Assembly: GCA_030849965.1 (NCBI GenBank)
Contig: JAVDKL010000001.1
Location: 1,780,554 to 1,844,553, forward strand
Direction: 5' to 3'
From: Schauerella fraxinea
Lineage (GTDB): Bacteria > Pseudomonadota > Gammaproteobacteria > Burkholderiales > Burkholderiaceae_B
Length of the DNA stretch: 64,000 nt
The position numbers and the translations under genes were made by a program. Positions 44,596-53,339 of the stretch are shown here, piece after piece. How positions within the stretch are numbered: the stretch's first letter is position 1; each line of letters opens with the position of its first letter. Under the pieces are notes generated by a model, which made no database searches, was not told the DNA's origin, and was given only the letters and a program-made list of their open reading frames with translations.

Positions 44596-46770
44596 ATGAC
44601 TGCATCGAATCGCCGCCCACCCTTTACATCCCCTCGCCCGCTGGCGCTGGCGCTCTATCTGGGATGCACGAGCGCGGTGCTCCTACCGGCGCTGTACGGG
44701 CCGGCGGTGCAGGCTCAATCGGTGACGGCGGCAAGTTCAGGCGACGACCAATCGATGATGCCAACGGTCACCGTCGTCGGTGACGGGCTGGATCCCGGAC
44801 GAAGCCTCAACGTGCCTGCTGCCTCGGGCGCACTCGGCACGCGCAGTGTGCTGGACACGCCCTTCTCCATCACCAGCGTGAGTCAATCCGAGATCGAAGA
44901 GCGGCTGGCCACCAATATCGAGCAGGTGTTTCGATACGATGCCTCGACCACCATGACCGGTGTCGAGTACGGCCAAAGCCCCTCGATCAGCGTGCGGGGC
45001 CTGGGCATCGACGGCACCAACGGCCTGAAAGTAGACGGTCTGGCGATTGCCGGCTGGAGCAACGACCTGCCGCTGGAATTTTTTGAACGGGTCGATCTGC
45101 TCAAAGGCCTGAGCGGATTCATGTACGGCTTCGGCTCACCCGGCGGCATTCTCAACTACGTCGTCAAACGCCCCACCGACGAGACCCAGTTCAGTGCCTC
45201 GCTTGGCTACAAATCCGATTCGCTGTTTTCTCAGTCGATCGACATGGGTGGCCGTGCCGGCCGCGACGATCGTTTTGGCTATCGCGTCAATCTGTTTCGC
45301 GAAGAAGGCGACACCTATATCGATGACGGCAGCCTGCGCCGCGAAGGCGCGTCCGTGGCCCTTGATGCGCGGCTCACAGACGATCTCACCCTCACCTTCG
45401 ATGCGTTGTATGCCAATCGCAAATCGCGCAGCAACAGTTTCTGGGGCTACGACATCGGCGACATCCAGGCCATCCCCGGCACGGTTAATCCGCGCATCGC
45501 CTCGCAACCCGAGGGTGCCTACTTCGACACCAAGGATCGCGTGATCACGACCGGCCTGCAATGGCGCGTGGCGCCCGGGTGGAAAACCAGCGTCACGTAC
45601 CGCAACGCACGCAAAGACCTCGATTACAACAACAGCACGTTGTACGTGTCGAACCTGGCAGGCGACTACACCGCCGACCAATCGTTGTATCGCTTCGCCC
45701 AGGAATACAAGCAATGGCAAGCGCTCGTCGAGGGCGAGGCGCGCACCGGACCGATCGACCACAAACTCACTTTCGGTGCCTCGCGTCAATCGTTCGGCAC
45801 GCTATCCGATCGCGAGTCGACGTACGTCGGCAACATCGGGGCGGGCAATATCTATCGCGGCACCACCCTCACGTCGTACGGCGACGCCGGCGGCCACAGC
45901 CTCTATAAAACGTCTGCCATCGTGCAGGATGCCTTGTTCGCGAGCGACACCCTGAGCTTTGGCGAACACTGGTCGGTGATCGGCGGCATTCGCTACAACC
46001 GCTTCGACCAAAGCGCCTACAACCTGTCCGGCGCGCGCACGACGCGGTACGAACGCAACCCCCTCACGCCCACCGTCGCGCTGATCTACAAGCCCACGCA
46101 AAACGACACGCTGTACGCCAGCTACGTCGAGGCGTTGGAACGTGGGGGTACGGCCGGGGTCAACACGATCAACTTCGGTGAAGTGATGAGCCCGGTCAAA
46201 AGCAAGCAGTATGAAGCCGGCTACAAGTACGAAGCGCCCACCTGGGCCACCACGGCTGCGCTGTTCCGCATGGATCGCACAGCGGAATACACCAACGATG
46301 ACAACCGGTTCGTGCAAGACGGCATCACGCGCTACCAGGGGGTAGACCTCAACGGCACCTACGACATCAATCGCGACCTGAGCTTGTCGGGCGGCGTGAT
46401 GTACTTGAACTCGACCTATGTGGAGAGCAGCGCCGGACTCGAGGGCAAGCGCACCACCGGCACGCCGCACCTGCAAGCGGCCACGCGGCTGAGTTATCAA
46501 TTGCCCGTGATGCCGGCAGTCAGTGTGTCGCTGGGAGCGAAGTACGTGGGCGGCTCGCAGATGAATACGGCCAACACCTACAGCGTGCCGTCATACACCG
46601 TGTTCGATGCGGGTGCGCAATATCGCGCACGCATTCTCGATCGCGACGTGACGCTCACGGCCCAGATCCAGAACCTGGCCAACCGCCGCTACTGGACTTA
46701 CAACGGCAGCAACTACATCGCCCCCGGCGCGCCGCGCACGGTGAGCTTGAATGCGCGGATGGCGTTCTAG
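44596..46770 (+). CDS. TonB-dependent siderophore receptor (no STN domain)
   Basis: 724 residues. Signal peptide to about residue 41 (ending AVQAQS), then a TonB-box-like region (MMPTVTVVGD), a plug with TRSVLDTPFSITSVSQSEIEERL, PSISVRGLGIDGTNGLKVDGL, FFERVDLLKGLSGFMYGFGSPGG and NYVVKRPTDE, and a barrel ending NARMAF with a terminal Phe. It lacks the STN signalling domain present in the 28149-30569 receptor and so is a pure transporter, probably regulated by iron. Start at ATG 44596 with AGGAA nine bases upstream. Ligand unknown; no siderophore biosynthesis genes are nearby. Confidence 0.94.
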   Translation: MTASNRRPPFTSPRPLALALYLGCTSAVLLPALYGPAVQAQSVTAASSGDDQSMMPTVTVVGDGLDPGRSLNVPAASGALGTRSVLDTPFSITSVSQSEIEERLATNIEQVFRYDASTTMTGVEYGQSPSISVRGLGIDGTNGLKVDGLAIAGWSNDLPLEFFERVDLLKGLSGFMYGFGSPGGILNYVVKRPTDETQFSASLGYKSDSLFSQSIDMGGRAGRDDRFGYRVNLFREEGDTYIDDGSLRREGASVALDARLTDDLTLTFDALYANRKSRSNSFWGYDIGDIQAIPGTVNPRIASQPEGAYFDTKDRVITTGLQWRVAPGWKTSVTYRNARKDLDYNNSTLYVSNLAGDYTADQSLYRFAQEYKQWQALVEGEARTGPIDHKLTFGASRQSFGTLSDRESTYVGNIGAGNIYRGTTLTSYGDAGGHSLYKTSAIVQDALFASDTLSFGEHWSVIGGIRYNRFDQSAYNLSGARTTRYERNPLTPTVALIYKPTQNDTLYASYVEALERGGTAGVNTINFGEVMSPVKSKQYEAGYKYEAPTWATTAALFRMDRTAEYTNDDNRFVQDGITRYQGVDLNGTYDINRDLSLSGGVMYLNSTYVESSAGLEGKRTTGTPHLQAATRLSYQLPVMPAVSVSLGAKYVGGSQMNTANTYSVPSYTVFDAGAQYRARILDRDVTLTAQIQNLANRRYWTYNGSNYIAPGAPRTVSLNARMAF

Positions 46771-46808
46771 TCGAGCTGTAAAAATCGCTCGCATCGCATT
46801 GACTAGAT

Positions 46809-46824
46809 ATACAATTTTTTGTAT
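46809..46824. promoter_or_regulatory. Inverted repeat in front of the toxin-antitoxin pair
   Basis: ATACAA-TTTT-TTGTAT is a perfect 6-bp dyad ending 8 bases before the toxin start codon. Such palindromes are the usual binding sites of XRE antitoxins that repress their own operon. Confidence 0.65.
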
Positions 46825-46832
46825 GTTAGGAC

Positions 46833-47171
46833 ATGCATGTCTTGAAGCCAGTATCTTTTCGCGGATCCTCACTACAAGACTTGCGACGATTTCCTGACCA
46901 AATGAGACGGGAAGCAGGTCATCAGATCGACCGCCTTCAACACGGTTTCGAACCCGATGACTGGAAGCCCATGCCGAGTATCGGCGGCGGCGTTCGCGAG
47001 ATACGCATCCGAGATTCATTTAGCGCATTTCGGGTGGTGTACATCGCAAAATTCAGCGCGGCCATCTACGTCCTACATTGCTTTCAAAAGAAATCGCAGA
47101 AAACGGCACAACGCGACTTGGATCTTGCGAGCGATCGCTATCGTGTGCTGCTAATGGAGATGGGCTTATGA
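46833..47171 (+). CDS. RelE/HigB-like toxin (phage-derived Gp49 family)
   Basis: 112 residues. The pattern VSFRGSSLQDLRRFPDQMRREAG, then GFEPDDWKPMPSIGGGVREIRI, FRVVYIAKFSAAIYVLHCFQKKSQKT and a helical end fits the Gp49/HigB branch of the RelE-ParE toxins, ribosome-dependent mRNA interferases. The basic C-terminal KKSQKT segment is typical. It precedes its antitoxin, overlapping it as ATGA, the toxin-first order of HigBA. The AGGA ribosome site is only one base from ATG 46833, so initiation may be inefficient, or the TTG at 46842 may be used. Confidence 0.9.
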   Translation: MHVLKPVSFRGSSLQDLRRFPDQMRREAGHQIDRLQHGFEPDDWKPMPSIGGGVREIRIRDSFSAFRVVYIAKFSAAIYVLHCFQKKSQKTAQRDLDLASDRYRVLLMEMGL

Positions 47172-47455
47172 ACAACAGTACGTTCGGCAGCGTTTGGGAT
47201 GCATTGGAAGATACCGCGCAAGCGGCAGAGAACATGAAGCTGCGTTCGGCATTGATGATTGCCCTGACGGCGCACCTTCAGCGTTCAAAAATGAGCCAGG
47301 CAGCGGCCGCGAAACTTTTCGGCATCACACAACCCCGCGTTTCTGACTTGATGCGCGGAAAGATCAATTTGTTCGGTCTAGACGCATTGGTCAACATGGC
47401 GGCCGCAGCAGGCATGCTCGTCGAACTGAAGATCACGGACGCCCTGAACGCCTAG
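47168..47455 (+). CDS. XRE-family antitoxin (HigA-like)
   Basis: 95 residues. A single helix-turn-helix (about 38-80): HLQRSKMSQAAAAKLFGITQ, PRVSDLMRGKINLFGLDALV, which matches the small XRE antitoxins paired with Gp49 toxins. The N-terminal segment (TFGSVWDALEDTAQAAENM) should wrap the toxin. The ATG overlaps the toxin stop by four bases, giving coupled translation. Together with the dyad at 46809-46824 this is a complete and apparently intact type II toxin-antitoxin module. It lies between a siderophore receptor and a CoA-transferase gene with no other mobile features. Confidence 0.92.
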   Translation: MNNSTFGSVWDALEDTAQAAENMKLRSALMIALTAHLQRSKMSQAAAAKLFGITQPRVSDLMRGKINLFGLDALVNMAAAAGMLVELKITDALNA

Positions 47456-47490
47456 AACGAGGTGTCTGGCGTCAGGCGTCCGTCAATGGG

Positions 47491-48729
47491 CTATACCGCC
47501 CCTGCCTGATGCAACGCGGCGATCGCGGCATCATCGAACCCGAGCTCCGCGAGGATTCGGTCGCTGTGCTGCCCCACGCTTGGCACGGCCGTCATCTGCG
47601 CATCGAAGCGATTGTTGGTGGCAGGCGGCAGCAGTGCCGGTAACGCGCCCGCGGGACTGTCGACCGTGCGCCACCGATCGCGCGCCTTCAGTTGCGTGTG
47701 ATCCCACACGCCAGCCATATCGTTGACGCGAGCGTTGGCAATCCCTGCCGTCTCTAGGGTATGCGCCACCTGGTCGGCATCGAAGGCTTTGAACGCATCG
47801 ACGATCAAGGCGCGCAGGTCCGCCCGATTCTCGTTGCGCCTCGAATTGGTATTGAAGCGCGGATCGTCGGCCAATGCTGCGTTTGCCAACACGCGATCGC
47901 AGAAGATGCGCCACTCGCGCTCGTTTTGCAGACCCAGCATCACGACCGAGCCGTCGCCCACCGGAAAGGGGCCGTACGGATAAATGGTGGCATGCGATGC
48001 ACCCGCGCGCACGGGCGGCGGCGCGCCGTCGTAGGCGTAATACATGGGATAGCCCATCCACTCCACACTGCTTTCCAGCATGGACACGTCCAGGCGGCTG
48101 CCTTCGCCGGTGCGGTGACGCAACAGCAGCGCATTGAGAATGCCGGAATAGGCGTACATGCCTGCTGCAATATCGGCGATCGAACACCCGGCTTTCGAGG
48201 GATCGTCAGGCGTGCCGGTGACCGACAGAAATCCACTTTCGCTCTGGATCAACAGGTCATACGCCTTCTTGTCTTGATACGGCCCCCCCTCGCCATACCC
48301 CGAAATGTCGCACACGATCAAGCGCGGGTAGCGTTCGTGCAGCTGATCGAAATCCAGGCCCAGCCTCGCTGCAGCACCCGGTGCCAGGTTTTGCACCAGC
48401 ACGTCGGCCGTCTCCAACAGGCGCGCCATCACGTCGCTCGCGCCTGCCTCCTTGAGGTTGAGCGTGAGGCTTTCCTTGGAGCGATTGGTCCACACGAAGT
48501 GCGACGACAACCCCTTGACGCGCTCGTCGTAGTTACGTGCAAAATCGCCGCCGCCTGGCCGTTCAATCTTGATCACGCGCGCGCCCATGTCGGCCAACTG
48601 CCGCGTGCAGAACGGCGCCGCAATGGCGTGTTCCAGACTGATGACGGTGATGCCGTCGAGCGGGCGTGGCGCAGTGGCGGTGGCGGTAGTGGAGGCCGAT
48701 GCGCTCGTTTTCTGGGTTGGCGTGGTCAC
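47491..48729 (-). CDS. CaiB/BaiF family CoA-transferase (GTG start)
   Basis: 412 residues. Family III features: PLDGITVISLEHAIAAPFCTRQLADMGARVIKIERPGGGDFARNYD, NRSKESLTLNLK, ETADVLVQNLAPGAAARLGLD, DISGYGEGGPYQDKKAYDLLIQ with the aspartate position expected to carry the acyl intermediate, and SGILNALLLRHRTGEGSRLDVSMLES. It moves CoA between carboxylic acids. GTG 48729 overlaps the stop of the FAS1/MaoC dehydratase gene (GTGA), showing coupling; a longer frame would run back into that gene. Substrate pair unknown; a short dicarboxylate or branched acid is plausible from the partner. Confidence 0.93.
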   Translation of the reverse strand: MTTPTQKTSASASTTATATAPRPLDGITVISLEHAIAAPFCTRQLADMGARVIKIERPGGGDFARNYDERVKGLSSHFVWTNRSKESLTLNLKEAGASDVMARLLETADVLVQNLAPGAAARLGLDFDQLHERYPRLIVCDISGYGEGGPYQDKKAYDLLIQSESGFLSVTGTPDDPSKAGCSIADIAAGMYAYSGILNALLLRHRTGEGSRLDVSMLESSVEWMGYPMYYAYDGAPPPVRAGASHATIYPYGPFPVGDGSVVMLGLQNEREWRIFCDRVLANAALADDPRFNTNSRRNENRADLRALIVDAFKAFDADQVAHTLETAGIANARVNDMAGVWDHTQLKARDRWRTVDSPAGALPALLPPATNNRFDAQMTAVPSVGQHSDRILAELGFDDAAIAALHQAGAV

Positions 48730-49553
48730 TCGAAGGTCACCTCGCCCTGATGCGCCAGCGTGCCGTCTTGCGCGGCCCACACTTGTGCGCGGCCGTCCTC
48801 GCCGATCGTGCCGCCAACATGAAAATCGGCCGGCGAGATCAACGGCCGCAAGCCACGATAGGCGTATTCCTTCACGCGACGACCGGGGTGGGCATGCAGA
48901 AATCCGGCCAGCATGTAGGTCGAGATCATCGGGCCATGCACCACCAGCCCGGGATAGCCTTCCGTATCGGTGACGTACGGAAAATCGTAATGGATGCGAT
49001 GGGTGTTGAACGTCACCGCCGAATAACGAAACAGGCGTTCGGCCGACGGCGCGATCGTCTCACGCCACTGCCCTTCGGGTTCCGGCTGCGTGCCGACGAG
49101 CTTTGGTGGACTGGGCTCGCGGTACACGATGTCCTGCTGTTCGCTGATCGCCAATTCGCCGGCCTGACGATACTCATGCTGCACCGTCACGAAGCGCAGC
49201 GCGCCGGTGCTCCCCACTTTATCCTTGACCGCAATCACGGTGGACGTGCGCGAGGCTTCCACCCCTACTTTCAGCGGCTGGTGAAACGACAGCCGGCCAC
49301 CGGCCCACATGCGATTTCGGCCGGCCGCCTCAGGCAAAAACCCGCCGCGTTCCGGATGCCCATCGGCACCCAATGCCTCCATGCCCACAGGGATCATGAA
49401 GAACGCCCATTGCCACAACCACGGCAGGTCCGCACCCTCGCCGGGATGCGGCTCACCCAGCGTTGCGGCGATGCGTTGCGTATGCGACGGGTCAAGCCGA
49501 TCGCTCACGGTTTCGGTGTGGCCAATCCAGGCGGAGGGGTCCGATGCAGTCAT
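48726..49553 (-). CDS. FAS1-like/MaoC hot-dog dehydratase (mesaconyl-C4-CoA hydratase-like)
   Basis: 275 residues, two hot-dog repeats. The N-terminal half has ATLGEPHPGEGADLPWLWQWAFF and GRNRMWAGGRLSFHQPL; the C-terminal half has the hydratase-2 motif RYSAVTFNTHRIHYDFPYVTDTEGYPGLVVHGP with the catalytic Asp-His type residues. Members of this group hydrate enoyl- or mesaconyl-type CoA thioesters. The following CoA-transferase gene overlaps it by four bases, so the pair likely activates and hydrates one acid. Itaconate/mesaconate or a branched-chain acid are candidates by family knowledge only. Confidence 0.88.
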   Translation of the reverse strand: MTASDPSAWIGHTETVSDRLDPSHTQRIAATLGEPHPGEGADLPWLWQWAFFMIPVGMEALGADGHPERGGFLPEAAGRNRMWAGGRLSFHQPLKVGVEASRTSTVIAVKDKVGSTGALRFVTVQHEYRQAGELAISEQQDIVYREPSPPKLVGTQPEPEGQWRETIAPSAERLFRYSAVTFNTHRIHYDFPYVTDTEGYPGLVVHGPMISTYMLAGFLHAHPGRRVKEYAYRGLRPLISPADFHVGGTIGEDGRAQVWAAQDGTLAHQGEVTFE

Positions 49554-49677
49554 GAGAATCCTTACTTATCGTGTTGTCGCATGATGCTCCATGCGGAAGG
49601 GGACGGGAATTCGTATTTGTACAACCCTGTGTTCACCGCGCCGAAACGCAAGGCAAAACATGGGGAGAATCGCGGGG

Positions 49678-49708
49678 CAAAAAAACAGCGACCCGCAGGT
49701 CGCTGTTT
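49678..49708 (-). terminator. Intrinsic terminator after the class I fumarase gene
   Basis: An 11-bp perfect stem (49683-49693 with 49698-49708) with a CGCA loop is followed on the minus strand by a T run. It lies about 55 bases after the fumarase stop, beyond the tandem repeat. Confidence 0.85.
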
Positions 49709-49740
49709 CGTCGTGCCTGGCGCTTCGTCGTGCCTGGCGC
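49707..49740. repeat. Perfect 17-bp tandem duplication
   Basis: TTCGTCGTGCCTGGCGC occurs at 49707-49723 and again at 49724-49740 without mismatch, between the fumarase stop and its terminator hairpin. Likely a replication-slippage product; non-coding. Confidence 0.85.
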
Positions 49741-49762
49741 AGGCAACGAGCGCCCTCACGCA

Positions 49763-51286
49763 TCAGGCGACGGCAACCGGGATCTTGCCGATCTTGGCCT
49801 GCCACGTCTTGGGGCCGGTGTTGTGCACCGACGTACCTTGCGCATCCACGGCCACCGTTACCGGCATATCCTTCACGTCGAACTCGTAGATGGCTTCCAT
49901 ACCGAGATCTTCGAAACCCACCACCTTGGCGCCGCGAATGGCTTTCGACACCAGGTAAGCCGCGCCGCCCACGGCCATCAAATACGCCGAGCCGTGTTTC
50001 TTGATGGCTTCGATCGCGACCGGGCCGCGTTCGGATTTTCCGATCATGGCGATCAGACCGGTCTCGGCCAGCATCATGTCGGTGAATTTATCCATGCGCG
50101 TCGCCGTCGTGGGGCCTGCCGGACCCACCACTTCGTCGCGCACCGGATCGACCGGGCCCACGTAATAGATCACACGATTGGCGAAGTCGACCGGCAACGA
50201 TTCACCGCGGCCCAACATATCCTGAATACGCTTGTGCGCCGCATCACGGCCGGTCAGCATCTTGCCCGACAGCAGCAACGTTTGACCGGGCCTCCAGCTC
50301 GCCACCTGCTCACGCGTCAGCGTGTTCAGATCGACTTGCTGCGAGGCGTTGTAGTCGGGCGCCCAGTGCACGTCGGGCCATTCGGACAATGCCGGCGGAT
50401 CGAGGCGGGCCGGGCCCGAACCGTCCAACGTGAAGTGCGCGTGGCGCGTGGCCGCACAGTTCGGGATCATGGCAACCGGCTTGGAGGCCGCATGGGTGGG
50501 GAACGTGCTGATCTTTACATCCAGCACCGTCGTCAAGCCGCCCAGGCCTTGCGCGCCAATACCCAGCGCATTGACCTTTTCGTACAGCTCGATGCGCAGT
50601 TCTTCGAGCTTGCTTTGCGGACCGCGCGCAAGCAATTCATACATGTCGATGTCTTCCATCAACGATTGCTTGGCCATCAACATGGCCTTCTCGGCCGTAC
50701 CACCCACGCCGATGCCCAACATGCCGGGCGGGCACCAGCCGGCGCCCATCGTGGGCACCGTCTTCAGCACCCAATCGACCAACGAATCGCTGGGGTTGAG
50801 CATGACGAATTTGGATTTGTTTTCCGAACCGCCGCCCTTGGAGGCAATCTGCACGTCGACCGTATCGCCAGGGATCAGTTCGACGTTGAGAATACAGGGC
50901 GTGTTGTCGCGCGTGTTCTTGCGCGTAAACAGCGGATCTTCCAGCACGGAGGCACGCAGCGGATTGTCACTGTTCAGGTAGCCGCGGCGAACGCCTTCAT
51001 CGCACAGCTCCTGCAAGCTCCTACAGGAGTCGAAGCGCACGTTCATGCCCACTTTCAGGAACACGTTGACGATGCCGGTGTCCTGGCACAACGGGCGCTT
51101 GCCTTCGGCGCACATCCGCGAGTTGGTCAGAATCTGCGCCATCGCGTCTTTCGCGGCCGGACTTTCTTCGCGCTCATAGGCTCGGGCCAGATGGCGAATG
51201 TAGTCAACGGGATGGTAGTAGCTGATGAACTGGATGCCATCGGCAATAGACTGAATGAAGTCTTCTTCTTTGATCAGGACGGACAT
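49763..51286 (-). CDS. fumA: Fumarate hydratase, class I (iron-sulfur)
   Basis: 507 residues, the single-chain class I form in which the alpha and beta domains are fused. Features: HLAREYER-like N-terminus (YIRHLARAYEREESPAAKDAM), RPLCQDTGIVNVFLKVG with a cluster cysteine, GWCPPGMLGIGVGGTAEKAM, and the C-terminal half with LLLSGKMLTGRDAAHKRI, VGPAGPTTATRMDKFTDMML and EAIYEFDVKDMPVTVAVDAQG. It hydrates fumarate to malate using a [4Fe-4S] cluster. Tartrate dehydratases are close relatives, but the fused single-chain form favours fumarase. A 13-bp dyad at 51346-51375 lies upstream of its start. Confidence 0.94.
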   Translation of the reverse strand: MSVLIKEEDFIQSIADGIQFISYYHPVDYIRHLARAYEREESPAAKDAMAQILTNSRMCAEGKRPLCQDTGIVNVFLKVGMNVRFDSCRSLQELCDEGVRRGYLNSDNPLRASVLEDPLFTRKNTRDNTPCILNVELIPGDTVDVQIASKGGGSENKSKFVMLNPSDSLVDWVLKTVPTMGAGWCPPGMLGIGVGGTAEKAMLMAKQSLMEDIDMYELLARGPQSKLEELRIELYEKVNALGIGAQGLGGLTTVLDVKISTFPTHAASKPVAMIPNCAATRHAHFTLDGSGPARLDPPALSEWPDVHWAPDYNASQQVDLNTLTREQVASWRPGQTLLLSGKMLTGRDAAHKRIQDMLGRGESLPVDFANRVIYYVGPVDPVRDEVVGPAGPTTATRMDKFTDMMLAETGLIAMIGKSERGPVAIEAIKKHGSAYLMAVGGAAYLVSKAIRGAKVVGFEDLGMEAIYEFDVKDMPVTVAVDAQGTSVHNTGPKTWQAKIGKIPVAVA

Positions 51287-51345
51287 GAGAGCACTTGCAG
51301 AGAGAGGAAAACGTTGGAGAAACGCCGCTCGAACCTTGCGATATA

Positions 51346-51375
51346 GACGTCGATGTTGACTACAACATCAACGTC
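51346..51375. promoter_or_regulatory. Strong dyad upstream of the class I fumarase gene
   Basis: GACGTCGATGTTG (51346-51358) and CAACATCAACGTC (51363-51375) are complementary at 12 of 13 positions around ACTA. It lies 60-89 bp before the fumarase start codon on the minus strand. No T-tract follows, so a repressor or activator operator is more likely than a terminator. The regulator is not identified. Confidence 0.65.
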
Positions 51376-51468
51376 TTCCATCACTATTCAGCTGTATCCA
51401 CAATGCGGCGAGCGCACTGCAGATCGAGGTTCAGCCACAAGGCGCGGTCGGCGGCGTTGAGCGAGAAA

Positions 51469-52236
51469 TTATTTACCTTGCCAGACGGGCGCGCGCTTTT
51501 CGGCGAATGCGGTGGCTCCTTCCTTGGCGTCGGCCGACGTGAAGATGTGCGCCACCAGCGGGCGCTGGCGATCGAACATCTCTTCACGCGACCAATCGCC
51601 GGATTCCGACACGATGCGCTTGGCGGTTTGCACCGACAGCGGGCCGTTGGCCACGATGGTGCGGGCCAACGCCTGGGCGTCTGCCAATGCTTGACCGGGT
51701 TCGCTCAAGCGATTGACCAAGCCGAAGCCGTGCGCGCGCTCGGCCGGAAACATATCGCCTGTGAGCACCATTTCCATGGCGATGTGGTACGGCAGGCGGC
51801 GCGGCAAGCGCATCATGCCGCCGGCACCGGCCACCAGACCGCGCTTGACTTCAGGCAGACCGAAATTGGCGGTGCGCGAGGCCACGATGAGGTCGCAGGC
51901 CAGCGCCAGTTCGCATCCGCCGGCCAGCGCGTAGCCTTCGACGGCGGCGATCAGCGGCTTTTTGGGTGGCGCTTCCGTCAGCCCGCCAAATCCGCGGCCT
52001 TCGACGTACGGACGTTGGCCAGTGGCGGCAAACGCCTTGAGATCCATGCCGGACGAGAACGTGTTGTTGGCGCCGGTGAGCACGCCGATGCGCACGCTCT
52101 CGTCGCTATCCAGACGGTCGAGCGCGGCGGCCAGCGCCTGGGCGGCCTCGAGGTTGATCGCGTTGCGCGCTTCGGGGCGGTTGATCGTGATGGTCATCAT
52201 GCCATCGGCGACGTCCACGTGGATCAGGTCGGACAT
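51469..52236 (-). CDS. Enoyl-CoA hydratase/isomerase (crotonase family)
   Basis: 255 residues. Crotonase signature: ITINRPEARNAINLEAAQAL, NTFSSGMDLKAFA (oxyanion-hole region), PLIAAVEGYALAGGCELALACDLIVAS (second oxyanion glycine), FGLPEVKRGLVAGAGG and HIAMEMVLTGD. Both glutamates equivalent to the catalytic pair of rat enoyl-CoA hydratase are present, in LPEV and AMEM, so true hydratase activity is likely. ATG 52236 has AGGAG upstream, and the longer frame adds 28 residues that are not conserved. It lies 182 bp upstream of the fumarase on the same strand; the intervening dyad suggests separate control. Confidence 0.94.
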   Translation of the reverse strand: MSDLIHVDVADGMMTITINRPEARNAINLEAAQALAAALDRLDSDESVRIGVLTGANNTFSSGMDLKAFAATGQRPYVEGRGFGGLTEAPPKKPLIAAVEGYALAGGCELALACDLIVASRTANFGLPEVKRGLVAGAGGMMRLPRRLPYHIAMEMVLTGDMFPAERAHGFGLVNRLSEPGQALADAQALARTIVANGPLSVQTAKRIVSESGDWSREEMFDRQRPLVAHIFTSADAKEGATAFAEKRAPVWQGK

Positions 52237-52430
52237 GTCTCTTCTCCTATTTTTGTCGGGGAATCGGGCGCGGGGCGCGAAGGCCGGAAGCACCCGGCTT
52301 TCGAATATCGGAAACATCATACAACCGGCCTGTGCACCCCATCCGCCGCATCCGGCCGAAGCCAGTTAAAATCGTTGGTTTGTCATGACCAGCCGACGCT
52401 TGCAAAAGCAGCGGCGCAACGCAAAGCTCC

Positions 52431-53339
<909 letters not shown>

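Noticed and set aside
49571-51346. Open frame of 591 codons opposite the class I fumarase
   Set aside because: Antisense shadow; the fumarase is clear on the minus strand and no motif is seen in the other frame.
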